Assembly (NCBI GenBank): GCA_965646445.1
Contig: CBFFZW010000012.1
Coordinates: 1-64,000 of the forward strand
Direction of reading: 5' to 3'
Source of the DNA: UBA11524 sp965646445
GTDB lineage: Bacteria; Bacillota; Clostridia; Christensenellales; Aristaeellaceae
Length of the DNA stretch: 64,000 nt
Each line of letters opens with the position of its first letter. The stretch's first letter is position 1. The translations under genes and the position numbers were made by a program. The notes beneath the pieces are model-generated. The model was not told where the DNA came from and did not search any database. It saw only the letters and a program-made list of their open reading frames with translations. Positions 22,314 through 29,016 of the stretch are shown piece by piece.

Positions 22314-22748
22314 ATGGCGGTCAGCATTGCCGATGTGATGCGGCATGTGCATAACTTTTTCGAGCGTGAGCGCTTGGCGGGTGAGTTTGCCGTACAGGAC
22401 GGCGTGCTGACGCCTGCCGTTTCCGCTCCGTACGCGGCCATTTACGGCAGTGCGGCGGATGGCGTGTATCAGGTGACGGATGGCAGGCTGGAGGGCTGGA
22501 CAGGCCGGGACGGGGTCTTTACGGGCGTCGTGTGGGGTTTGTACCCGCCAAAGGATTTCCTGGATGTCTGTGCGTCTGCTTCCGCCTATGATGCCAAGAA
22601 CCCCGCCGGGGCTTACCTGTCGGAGAGTTTCGGCAATTACAGCTATACCCGCGCCGGTGGGCAGAGCGGGAGCGCGGCAGGATAGCAGGAGGCCTTTTCC
22701 GCCGCGCTCTCCCCCTACTGGCGCATGTTTACGGAGGTGCGCTGCTGA
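22314..22748 (+). pseudogene. Phage head-tail connector, interrupted by an in-frame TAG
   Basis: The reading frame from ATG 22314 (AAGGAGGGAGCGGC upstream) encodes SIADVMRHVHNFFERERLAG, YGSAADGVYQVTDGRLEGW, TGVVWGLYPPKDFLDVCASA and ESFGNYSYTRAGG, then stops at TAG 22683-22685. Without that codon it would continue for 20 residues (QEAFSAALSPYWRMFTEVRC) and end at a TGA that overlaps the next ATG (TGATG), exactly as coupled head genes do. A one-base change from TGG (Trp) would give the TAG. TAG is used as a true stop elsewhere in this phage (19431, 23665), so recoding is unlikely. Confidence 0.75.
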
Positions 22749-23101
22749 TGGCGTTGGAAGACTTTTTTGAGGATTTCATTTTCATGGATGACGTTTCTGT
22801 CTCCGATGGTCTCGGCGGCATTATCCATGAGCTGCATGAAGGCGCGCCCTTCCGGGCCGGGATATCAACCGTCAGCACAAATGAGGCAAGGATTGCCTAT
22901 CAGGCCGGAACGAAGACGATCTACACCATCACGACGCCGCTCCGTGTTGAGCTGGAATATCGCGACCTCGTCAAGCGCTTAAAAGACAACCGCGTCTATA
23001 AGATAACGTCCGACGCTGTGGATAACACAACCCCCGACGTTGCTCAAATGCAATACCGGGACGTAACGGCGGAGGTGATCGACCTTGAAAAGCGTCAATG
23101 A
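22748..23101 (+). CDS. Phage head closure / head-tail adaptor protein
   Basis: A 117-residue protein with the SPP1 gp16/HK97-type head-closure look: a short acidic N-terminus (LEDFFEDFIFMDDVSVSDGL) followed by beta-rich GIIHELHEGAPFRAGISTVS, TKTIYTITTPLRVELEYRDL and VYKITSDAVDNTTPDVAQMQ. It is coupled to the upstream connector by TGATG and overlaps the downstream tail-terminator gene by 17 bases. The call combines size, pattern and position. Confidence 0.65.
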   Translation: MALEDFFEDFIFMDDVSVSDGLGGIIHELHEGAPFRAGISTVSTNEARIAYQAGTKTIYTITTPLRVELEYRDLVKRLKDNRVYKITSDAVDNTTPDVAQMQYRDVTAEVIDLEKRQ

Positions 23102-23468
23102 GGCGCTTTTTTCCTTTTGGTCGGGCTTTGGCGTTCCGGCCTTTTTGGATCGTGTCCCTCAGGGACAGACATTCCCCTACATCACCTTTGAGGTTATACA
23201 GGGAGACGCGCTGACCTCGCTCCCGCTGACGGCCTTCAATTGGCATAAGGAGCGCCCAGGCGTATCTCTCAACGCCGAACGATCTGCCTTGATGGACGCC
23301 ATTGCCGACGCCATTCCCCCGGAAGGCCGGAGGCTCCCGCTGAACGGCGGCGGGTTCCTGGTCATCCAGCGCAACGGCGCGCAGTTCCAGAGCTACTATG
23401 ACGACCCCGAGGATGAGAACGTCCGGGGCGGCCGCACCAGCTATGAGGTGCGATATTACACGACATAA
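23085..23468 (+). CDS. Phage tail terminator / tail completion protein
   Basis: A 127-residue protein at the position of the tail terminator. KSVNEALFSFWSGFGVPAFL, GQTFPYITFEVIQGDALTSL and YDDPEDENVRGGRTSYEVRY follow the DUF3168/gp17-like pattern with the typical PYITFEV core. The start is a TTG at 23085 supported by GGAGGTGATCGACC. It overlaps the preceding gene, and the next frame, a truncated tail-tube gene, starts 14 bases after its stop. Confidence 0.7.
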   Translation: MKSVNEALFSFWSGFGVPAFLDRVPQGQTFPYITFEVIQGDALTSLPLTAFNWHKERPGVSLNAERSALMDAIADAIPPEGRRLPLNGGGFLVIQRNGAQFQSYYDDPEDENVRGGRTSYEVRYYTT

Positions 23469-23482
23469 GGAGGAGAACGAAC

Positions 23483-23665
23483 ATGACAACGGGCCTGACC
23501 CCAACGACATTTGAGAACCTGCAGCTCAACGCAGGCGTGCTCCTGAAGGACTTTGACTATGCCCGGTGGATCCTTGCGGAAAGAATCACCATGGACGACG
23601 TGCCCGCGCGCTGGCGGGAGCAGGTCGGCGCTATCCTGAAGGAGCGTGAAACCGATGACCAATAG
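23483..23665 (+). pseudogene. Fusion remnant: start of a tail-tube gene joined to the end of a small tail-operon gene
   Basis: The first 26 codons (TGLTPTTFENLQLNAGVLLKD, shown from residue 3, minus its last residue in some homologs) match the N-terminus of siphophage tail-tube proteins, which should be 150-200 residues. Then comes YARWILAERITMDDVPARWR, which resembles the C-terminus of short proteins encoded after the baseplate genes, just before the lysis genes. The joint is near 23558-23562. The simplest reading is a deletion of the whole tail module between two short identical bases, or a collapsed assembly. Confidence 0.65.
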
Positions 23666-24647
23666 GGAGGCCGACAGGCCGACTGAGGGGATGCAATCCT
23701 TGGATTGCGCCCCGATACCCGCGACGGACGTATGTCCGGGGCGGGCGACAAAAGCTGATTCTCTCCGCGCATGGGCCCTTGCCCAGACAGGCAGCCCCTA
23801 CGTCATGGGCGGGACGGGGCAAAGGTGTACCCCGGCCTGCCGCAGGGCGCGGGCGGAGCAGTATCCGGCCAGCGCAGACGCCATCCGCCGCAACTGTCCC
23901 GTGCTGCGGGGCAAGCAAGCGGCCTGCACGGGCTGCAAGTATGACGGCAAGCGCTGCTATGACTGCGCCCAGCTGGTGCGCCGGGGCTGCGCGGCGGTGG
24001 GCATCGAGGGCGTGGCCATCAGCGGGGCCACGAGCCAGTGGCGTAAGGGCGACTGGCTGTGCAAGGGGGGCATCGAGGATGCCCCGGCGGGCGCGGTGTG
24101 CATGCTTTACCGGGAGGACAAGCCCGGAATCATGGGGCATACGGGCATCGCCCTGGGTGATGGCACCATTGTCCACGCCTCCGGCCATGATACCGGTGTC
24201 ATCCGTACTGCCGTCAGTGCCGGTCGCTGGACGAACTACGCCATCCCCAAAGGGCTGAATGAGGCGGCGGACGCGGAGCCGGACAATCCGGCAAAGCAGC
24301 CGTCCGCCGTCCAGCGTGACGCCATCCGCCGAGGAGCCAAAGGCCCGACCGTTGTCGAGGCCCAGGGGCTGCTCCTGCGGGCCGGGTACGGCCTGCCAAA
24401 GTACGGCGCGGACGGCTCCTTCGGCGCGGAAACCGAGGCGGCGGTGCGGGCCTTCCAGCAAGCGCATGGGCTGACGGCGGACGGGATCGTGGGGCCCAAG
24501 ACCTGGGCCGCGCTGGATCTGGCGGCGGACACAGGAAATCAGGCGAATGCCTGCACCTGTACCGTGACCATCCCCGGCCTCAGCCTCGCAGAAGCGGAGG
24601 AGCTGGCAGGGCTGTATCCGGGGGCGACAGTAAGGGAGGTGGTTTGA
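23655..24647 (+). CDS. Endolysin: NlpC/P60 amidase-peptidase with peptidoglycan-binding domain
   Basis: It degrades host peptidoglycan at lysis. After a repeat-derived N-terminus (READRPTEGMQSLDCAPIP and ATDVCPGRATKAD) comes the NlpC/P60 domain: SLRAWALAQTGSPYVMGGTG, the catalytic Cys in KRCYDCAQLVRRGC, and the His in GIMGHTGIALGDG. A PG_binding_1 domain follows (GPTVVEAQGLLLRAGYGLP, DGSFGAETEAAVRAFQQAHG, GIVGPKTWAALDL). The C-terminus carries a CTC motif and a short LSLAEAEELAGLYPGATV repeat-like unit. I chose ATG 23655, ten bases after AAGGAG; GTG 23646 and ATG 23691 are alternatives. TGATG couples it to the next gene. Confidence 0.85.
   Translation: MTNREADRPTEGMQSLDCAPIPATDVCPGRATKADSLRAWALAQTGSPYVMGGTGQRCTPACRRARAEQYPASADAIRRNCPVLRGKQAACTGCKYDGKRCYDCAQLVRRGCAAVGIEGVAISGATSQWRKGDWLCKGGIEDAPAGAVCMLYREDKPGIMGHTGIALGDGTIVHASGHDTGVIRTAVSAGRWTNYAIPKGLNEAADAEPDNPAKQPSAVQRDAIRRGAKGPTVVEAQGLLLRAGYGLPKYGADGSFGAETEAAVRAFQQAHGLTADGIVGPKTWAALDLAADTGNQANACTCTVTIPGLSLAEAEELAGLYPGATVREVV
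23666..23755 (+). repeat. Palindromic repeat modules translated into the endolysin N-terminus
   Basis: GGGAGGCCGACAGGCCGACT, GCAATCCTTGGATTGC and CGGACGTATGTCCG are three consecutive hairpins. Modules 1 and 3 match those at 20661-20730 but in reverse order. They are read through as the first ~30 residues of the endolysin. Confidence 0.65.
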
Positions 24648-25024
24648 TGGATTGGCTAACGGGACAAAACCTCATCGCCACCGGGCTTGTGCTCATGGGC
24701 GTATGCGGGATGATTAACCTGGTAGGAGCAACCATCGACCGCTTGCGAAAATTGCGAAAGCCTCAGGAGGACATGGTGGGCAGGATGGATGATATAAAGA
24801 GAAAGTTGGATACGGACAAGCGTCGCCTCGACGCTCACGACGCTCAACTGGACGATCTGCACACCGGCCTCATGGCGGTATGCGCAGGCGTCCAGGCACT
24901 CCTGGAGCATGAACTGCACAACGGCAACACCGACGAGATGCACCAAGCCAGCGCGGAAATCTCCGGCTGGCTAAGAGAGAGACAACCATATCGGACGATG
25001 ATGAGCGTTGCCAAAGATAAATGA
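24647..25024 (+). CDS. Phage membrane protein with coiled coil (spanin/holin-associated or hemolysin XhlA-like)
   Basis: A 125-residue protein with one N-terminal membrane helix (GLVLMGVCGMINLVGATI, about residues 13-30) and a charged coiled coil (MDDIKRKLDTDKRRLDAHDA through HTGLMAVCAGVQALLEHEL). Between endolysin and holin genes, such proteins often resemble XhlA and help membrane targeting at lysis; that role is inferred from place. ATG 24647 overlaps the endolysin stop and has GGGAGGTGG upstream. Confidence 0.6.
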   Translation: MDWLTGQNLIATGLVLMGVCGMINLVGATIDRLRKLRKPQEDMVGRMDDIKRKLDTDKRRLDAHDAQLDDLHTGLMAVCAGVQALLEHELHNGNTDEMHQASAEISGWLRERQPYRTMMSVAKDK

Positions 25025-25063
25025 CGACCATAACAACAACGAAGAAAGAAAGGTATAATCGAC

Positions 25064-25327
25064 ATGAAGAAAATCAATTGGAAAGTAAGGATCTATAATC
25101 TCGACTTCTGGCTCACCCTGATTCCGGCACTGTTCCTTTTGGTTCAGACGGTGGCCGCAATTTTCGGCTTTACTCTTGATTTGGGCGACCTGGACAAGCG
25201 CGTTCTTGCCGCTGTCAATGCGGTCTTTGCGGTGATGGCTATTCTGGGCGTGGTTAACGACCCAACAACCCAGAGCCTTGGCGACAGCAAGCAGGCCATG
25301 ACTTACGATACGCCGAAAAAGGATTGA
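25064..25327 (+). CDS. Phage holin, phi LC3 family
   Basis: It forms membrane lesions that let the endolysin reach the wall. At 87 residues with two membrane helices (FWLTLIPALFLLVQTVAAIF and RVLAAVNAVFAVMAILGVVN) and the family's C-terminal signature DPTTQSLGDSKQAMTYDTP, this is a clear class II phi-LC3-type holin. The N-terminal MKKINWKVRIYN is the usual start. It follows the coiled-coil membrane protein by 39 bases. Confidence 0.9.
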   Translation: MKKINWKVRIYNLDFWLTLIPALFLLVQTVAAIFGFTLDLGDLDKRVLAAVNAVFAVMAILGVVNDPTTQSLGDSKQAMTYDTPKKD

Positions 25328-25365
25328 TAATGGACATGCGATAGCGAACAGAACAGGAGGCCAGA

Positions 25366-25545
25366 ATGCTGAATAGTGAGCTTAGCATCCGTATTTCCGA
25401 ACGGATCCATTCCGAGCGGGATCGTACGATCCTCAAACGGAAGCTGATCGACGGAATTACCTATGAATCTCTTGCCGAGGAGGTCGGGATGTCGCCCCGC
25501 GGCGTCCAGTATGTGGTTTATCGCAACAAGGATTTTCTTGAATGA
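25366..25545 (+). CDS. Small helix-turn-helix protein (59 aa)
   Basis: A short gene with ACAGGAGG upstream of its ATG. The 59 residues read LSIRISERIHSERDRTILKR followed by LIDGITYESLAEEVGMSPRG and VQYVVYRNKDFLE, a sigma-70 region 4-like or YlxM-like helix-turn-helix. It ends just before a strong terminator and closes the lysis operon. Small regulators of this type occur at the end of late operons of gut phages; the target is unknown. Confidence 0.65.
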   Translation: MLNSELSIRISERIHSERDRTILKRKLIDGITYESLAEEVGMSPRGVQYVVYRNKDFLE

Positions 25546-25584
25546 TTAAAAGGGTGTGACCAATTGGGCCGCACCCTTTTTTTG
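25546..25584 (+). terminator. Rho-independent terminator after the lysis operon
   Basis: AAAAGGGTG...CACCCTTTTTTT with a loop of about 16 bases containing further pairing; seven T follow the stem. Confidence 0.8.
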
Positions 25585-25680
25585 TTGCCTGAATATTGCG
25601 TCGTTCTTGCCTTCATCTTGCATACCAGCTTCGTGTCCCTTTGATGTGATTTTTGCGAAAATCATAGCGAGGTGATAACG

Positions 25681-26178
25681 ATGAGTCAACCCATCCCGTA
25701 CCCAAATTACAATTACAATCCTGGCTTCATGGCCAATCCCTACACCGACCGGGGCCAGCAGACCACGCAGATGGTCCAGCCCATGCAAGCCCCCGCTGCG
25801 CAAGGCATGTTTTATCCCCAGCAGCAAGCGCCTCAAAGGCCGGGGGTTCTTGCTGCTCTTGTAACCGGCAAGGAGGAAGCGCTTGCCCAGCAGGTCAACT
25901 TTGACGGCTCCCTTGGCGTGTATGTCGATCGTGGGCACGGCGTGATTTATACCAAGCAGTTCAACGCGGCAACCGGCGGGTCTGATTTCCGGGAATATCG
26001 CCTGGCGGATCAGCCGGAACAGGGGGACCCTTCTCCTTCCGTTTCCTATGCCTCCATGGATGCGGTCAACCAGCTGGCTGAGAGCTTCGCCAAGCAGGTG
26101 GAAGCTCTCAGCGACCGCGTTAAAGCCATGGAAAAGAAGCAAAAGCAGCGCGCCAGAATGGAGGCTGAGGACGAATGA
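25681..26178 (+). CDS. Cassette gene 1: Gln/Pro-rich N-terminus with C-terminal coiled coil, unknown function
   Basis: A 165-residue protein of no recognised family. The N-terminal 55 residues are rich in Pro, Gln, Asn and Tyr (YPNYNYNPGFMANPYTDRG). The middle has a small compact region with AQQVNFDGSLGVYVDRGHGV and IYTKQFNAATGGSDFREYRL, and the C-terminus is a coiled coil (VNQLAESFAKQVEALSDRVK). GAGGTGATAACG precedes the ATG at 25681. The stop overlaps the next start (ATGA). It opens a five-gene set downstream of the lysis operon, separated from it by a terminator. Confidence 0.65.
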   Translation: MSQPIPYPNYNYNPGFMANPYTDRGQQTTQMVQPMQAPAAQGMFYPQQQAPQRPGVLAALVTGKEEALAQQVNFDGSLGVYVDRGHGVIYTKQFNAATGGSDFREYRLADQPEQGDPSPSVSYASMDAVNQLAESFAKQVEALSDRVKAMEKKQKQRARMEAEDE

Positions 26179-26396
26179 ACCCCCTGATGATGCTCTTGCA
26201 GATGATGCGCGGCGGCGGCAACACCATGCAGATCCTGCAACAGATGTTCGGCAATACGCCCCAGGTTCAGCAGGTGATGAATATCATCGGCGGCAAGAAT
26301 CCCGCCCAGCTTCGACAGACGGCGGAAAACATGTACCGTGAGCGCGGTTTGAACATCAGCGACGTTGCCAGACAGTTCGGCTTGCCCTTGAAGTAA
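26175..26396 (+). CDS. Cassette gene 2: small Met/Gln-rich protein, unknown function (73 aa)
   Basis: A 73-residue protein, MNPLMMLLQMMRGGGNTMQ at the start, then QQMFGNTPQVQQVMNIIGGK and AENMYRERGLNISDVARQFG. The N-terminal helix is hydrophobic and Met-rich; the C-terminus could pack as two short helices. It is coupled to gene 1 by ATGA and followed by gene 3 after 51 bases. Probable partner of gene 1. Confidence 0.62.
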   Translation: MNPLMMLLQMMRGGGNTMQILQQMFGNTPQVQQVMNIIGGKNPAQLRQTAENMYRERGLNISDVARQFGLPLK

Positions 26397-26447
26397 CCGG
26401 GGGTGCACACCCTGTTACGATATAAATCAACCAAAAGGAGAATGACC

Positions 26448-27260
26448 ATGGATAATGATTTTGCGACTGGCTATGCCCTGGGCGCTGACAGCAATGGCGG
26501 CGGCAACGGCGGCGGCGGTATGTGGGGCGGCGACGGTTCCTGGATTTTCGCCTTCCTTATTATCGCTCTGATCTTCGGCGGGCAGTGGGGCTTTGGCAAT
26601 GGCGGTAACGGCAACGGCGGCAATGGCGGCGTTGTTCCTGTCATCAGCGGCATGGTGACCCGCGCCGACATCACCGACGGCTTCATGTTCAACGACCTTC
26701 AGCGTAGCGTTGCAGGCATCCAGCAGGGCATCTGCGACAGCACCTACGCCCTCAACAACGCCACCACCGGCGGCTTCAACACTACCCAGATGGGCATGAT
26801 GCAGGGCTTCAACGGCGTCGATCGCTCGCTGTGTCAGCTCGGCTACAACCTACAGGACTGCTGCTTCAAGACGCAGAACGCCATCCAGGGCGTGCGCTAT
26901 GATCTGGCTACCCAGTCCTGCGACACCCGGCAGACCATCAACACCGCCGCCCGTGACATCATCGACAGCCAGAACAGCGGCACCCGCGCCATCCTCGACG
27001 CACTGAGCGCTCAGGCTGTTGCTGCCAAGGACGCGAAGATCGCCGAGCAGAATCAGCAGATCTTCCAGCTGCAGCTTGCGGCCTCCCAGTCCAACCAGAA
27101 CGCTGTCCTGATGGCTGCGATGGACGCCAATACCGCGGCCATCAACCGCAGCGTCGGTGCGATTCATCCCCAGCCCGTCCCCTCTTACCAGGTTCCCGCG
27201 CCCTACCCCTATTGCGGCACGGTCAACCATAACAGCGGCTGCTACGGCTGCGCGGCCTGA
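26448..27260 (+). CDS. Cassette gene 3: Gly-rich membrane protein with helical C-terminus, unknown function
   Basis: A 270-residue protein. Gly/Asn repeats (SNGGGNGGGGMWGGDGS) flank one membrane helix, WIFAFLIIALIFGGQWGF (about residues 30-47), with more Gly-Asn repeats after it. Residues 75-225 form a regular helical region (GFMFNDLQRSVAGIQQGICD, NGVDRSLCQLGYNLQDCCFK, TQSCDTRQTINTAARDIIDS, AKIAEQNQQIFQLQLAASQS). The C-terminus is Pro-rich and ends with Cys pairs (CGTVNHNSGCYGCAA). Start 26448 has AAAAGGAG seven bases upstream. Resembling proteins occur in many gut Clostridia phages, as I recall them, without known function. Confidence 0.7.
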   Translation: MDNDFATGYALGADSNGGGNGGGGMWGGDGSWIFAFLIIALIFGGQWGFGNGGNGNGGNGGVVPVISGMVTRADITDGFMFNDLQRSVAGIQQGICDSTYALNNATTGGFNTTQMGMMQGFNGVDRSLCQLGYNLQDCCFKTQNAIQGVRYDLATQSCDTRQTINTAARDIIDSQNSGTRAILDALSAQAVAAKDAKIAEQNQQIFQLQLAASQSNQNAVLMAAMDANTAAINRSVGAIHPQPVPSYQVPAPYPYCGTVNHNSGCYGCAA

Positions 27261-27317
27261 TCGGCTGTCATTCGGGGCGGCAGGAACACCTGCCGCCCCT
27301 GAGAAAGGATGAGAAGT

Positions 27318-27719
27318 ATGGCTTGCAATAATACCTGCCGCCTTTGCGACCGTCTGATGATCAGTCAGGCCGTCACCTTCGCGGGCGGCAATCTGACGAT
27401 CAATTTGCCGGAAGGCGCTTATGCCAACAACTGCAAGTACTGCCTTGTTGTGGCTCAGGCGATCCCTGCGGCGACAACTATCACGGCCCCGGTGGTCATC
27501 ACCATCGGCGCGGGAACTGAGACGTATCCGCTGCTGTCGTGCGACGGAACGCCTGTAACCGCCTCCGGCATCCGTACCCGGACAAGGTATGCAACCAGGG
27601 TTGCGACCACGCCAACGGGCGGTGCGTTCCGCCTGCTTGGCCGCGTATGCTGCGCAAGGAGCAATAACCTGCCCGCTATCACGGGGACGGCCCCCGCACA
27701 AGGAGGCGCTACGGCATGA
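27318..27719 (+). CDS. Cassette gene 4: Cys-containing beta-rich protein, unknown function (133 aa)
   Basis: A 133-residue protein with an N-terminal double CxxC-like motif (ACNNTCRLCDRLMI), then strands typical of a small beta sandwich: AVTFAGGNLTINLPEGAYAN, KYCLVVAQAIPAATTITAPV, VITIGAGTETYPLLSCDGTP and RTRTRYATRVATTPTGGAFR. The pattern is like a capsid- or pilus-associated decoration domain, but I recognise no family. ATGA overlap with gene 5. Confidence 0.65.
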   Translation: MACNNTCRLCDRLMISQAVTFAGGNLTINLPEGAYANNCKYCLVVAQAIPAATTITAPVVITIGAGTETYPLLSCDGTPVTASGIRTRTRYATRVATTPTGGAFRLLGRVCCARSNNLPAITGTAPAQGGATA

Positions 27720-28510
27720 GCATGAGCAGAACAGCCCGGATGATGATGGTTTCCTCCCGCGGCAGGCAGCGGCGGCGTGAAGACGGTCGATTCGCAAGAG
27801 GCGATGAGGGCAACAACCAGTACAGCGACCGCCGCCGGGATATGATGGACAACGGCATGGATGATGGCCGCTATCGTCAGGATATGCGCTATCAGGATGC
27901 CTGGTCGCGGGAAAACCGGCATGAGCGCCGTGACATGGGCGGCGTCGGGACCGTCGTATGGGATGCCTATATCCCGATCTATCCGCCAATGGATCGTTAT
28001 GACGATCAGACCATGCGGCATTATCCGCCCTATGGCGGCGAATATGTGGGGAACGTAACGGATATGCGCGAATATGGCCGAAGGTATCGTCCGCCTCAGG
28101 ATAACATGGGCAGCCGCCGCGAAGAAAGCCGTGGCCGAATGGAGGAGCGAGAGCCGATGATCGGCTTTGGAGAATCCTACGAGGAAGGCCAGGGCAAGCA
28201 CTTGATGGAGGAAGAAGCCAAGCGCTGGGTGAAGTCCATGCGCAAGGAGGACGGCTCCAAGGGTGAGCGGTGGTCTCTTGATGAGATCAAGCAGTACGCC
28301 CGGAATTTTGGCATCGAGGGTAAGGAGAAGATCGTGGAGTTCTTCGCCGTCATCAATGCCATGTATTCCGACTATTGCAAGGTTGCCAAGCAGCACGGCG
28401 TCGATAACGTCAATTTCTACGCCGACATGGCCAAGGCGTTTATGGACGATCCTGACGCCGAGGATGGCAAGGTCAAGATGTACTATGAGTGCATCGCAAA
28501 GAAGGGGTAA
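27716..28510 (+). CDS. Cassette gene 5: charged protein with Arg/Tyr-rich N-half and helical C-domain
   Basis: A 264-residue protein in two parts. Residues 1-150 are low-complexity and very rich in Arg, Asp, Met and Tyr (SRGRQRRREDGRFARGDEGN, DMMDNGMDDGRYRQDMRYQD, YIPIYPPMDRYDDQTMRHYP). Residues 155-264 are a helical domain: GQGKHLMEEEAKRWVKSMRK, WSLDEIKQYARNFGIEGKEK and IVEFFAVINAMYSDYCKVAK. Start 27716 has AAGGAGG nine bases upstream. It ends the cassette, directly before a strong terminator. The N-half could bind nucleic acid or form a condensate (inference from composition). Confidence 0.68.
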   Translation: MSMSRTARMMMVSSRGRQRRREDGRFARGDEGNNQYSDRRRDMMDNGMDDGRYRQDMRYQDAWSRENRHERRDMGGVGTVVWDAYIPIYPPMDRYDDQTMRHYPPYGGEYVGNVTDMREYGRRYRPPQDNMGSRREESRGRMEEREPMIGFGESYEEGQGKHLMEEEAKRWVKSMRKEDGSKGERWSLDEIKQYARNFGIEGKEKIVEFFAVINAMYSDYCKVAKQHGVDNVNFYADMAKAFMDDPDAEDGKVKMYYECIAKKG

Positions 28511-28511
28511 T

Positions 28512-28549
28512 AAAAAGGGAGAGGGTTTCTTCCCTCTCTCTTTTTTTGT
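28512..28549 (+). terminator. Rho-independent terminator closing the phage 2 cassette
   Basis: AAAGGGAGAGGG / CCCTCTCTCTTT stem with a TTTCTT loop and a run of seven T. Confidence 0.85.
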
Positions 28550-28628
28550 AAACAATAAGTAAGCAATAGGAACAAGCTCTCTGCGTCAGAAAAAAACAGC
28601 AGCCCTTGACTTTTCAAGGGCTGCTGCG

Positions 28629-28702
28629 TCGAAGTGGCGGGATTCGAACCCGCGGCCTTTTGGTCCCGAACCAAACGCGCTACCAAACTGCGCTACACCT
28701 CG
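28629..28702 (-). tRNA. tRNA-Pro(CGG)
   Basis: Minus-strand cloverleaf: acceptor CGAGGTG/CACTTCG, D-arm GCGCAGTTTGGTAGCGC, anticodon loop TTCGGGA (anticodon CGG), T-arm GCGGGTTCGAATCCCGC. CCA is not encoded. Confidence 0.93.
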
Positions 28703-28711
28703 GCCAAAGAC

Positions 28712-28787
28712 TGGAGCCAATAAGGGGACTCGAACCCCTGACCTGCTGATTACGAATCAGCTGCTCTACCAACTGAGCTATATTGGC
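28712..28787 (-). tRNA. tRNA-Thr(CGT)
   Basis: Minus-strand cloverleaf: acceptor GCCAATA/TATTGGC, D-arm GCTCAGTTGGTAGAGC, anticodon loop TTCGTAA (anticodon CGT), T-arm AGGGGTTCGAGTCCCCT, encoded CCA. It is transcribed just before tRNA-Pro. Confidence 0.95.
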
Positions 28788-29016
28788 AAGTCCAGCACGG
28801 TGTATTATAGCATAGCCGGGTGCATTTGTCCAGCGGTTTTTTTGTGAATCTTTCCAGCTTTTGTGGTGCCGCCGTCCATGCTTGACAAACCCGCGCATTT
28901 TCCGCATGGTGAGATGATCTCTTCTGCCCCGGAAGGCGGCGGGCCTTGTCCCTGCGGCGAGGCAAAGGTGGAAACGCGGGGCGACGCAACATCTTCGCCC
29001 CGGCCTATGTCTCGTT

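Larger units (their letters stand above)
16650..28549 (+). mobile_element. Phage 2 remnant: head, lysis and accessory genes, no terminase or tail
   Basis: Rightward genes in the usual siphophage order: portal, MuF-type head protein, gp10-like, scaffold, decoration, major capsid, connectors, tail terminator, then directly endolysin and holin. Terminase is missing on the left, and the tail tube, tape measure and baseplate are replaced by a 60-codon fusion at 23483. No integrase or recognisable att pair was found; the right limit is taken as the terminator at 28512-28549. Confidence 0.75.

Noticed and set aside
22314..22748. Use of TAG as a sense codon in phage 2
   Set aside because: Only one internal TAG is seen, and other genes of the same phage end in TAG; a point mutation is simpler.
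1..28549. Prophage 1 and phage 2 as the two halves of one prophage
   Set aside because: Host-like genes and an att site lie between them, gene directions do not fit a single split genome, and phage 2 does not end at a tRNA-Ser sequence. A mis-joined contig cannot be excluded.
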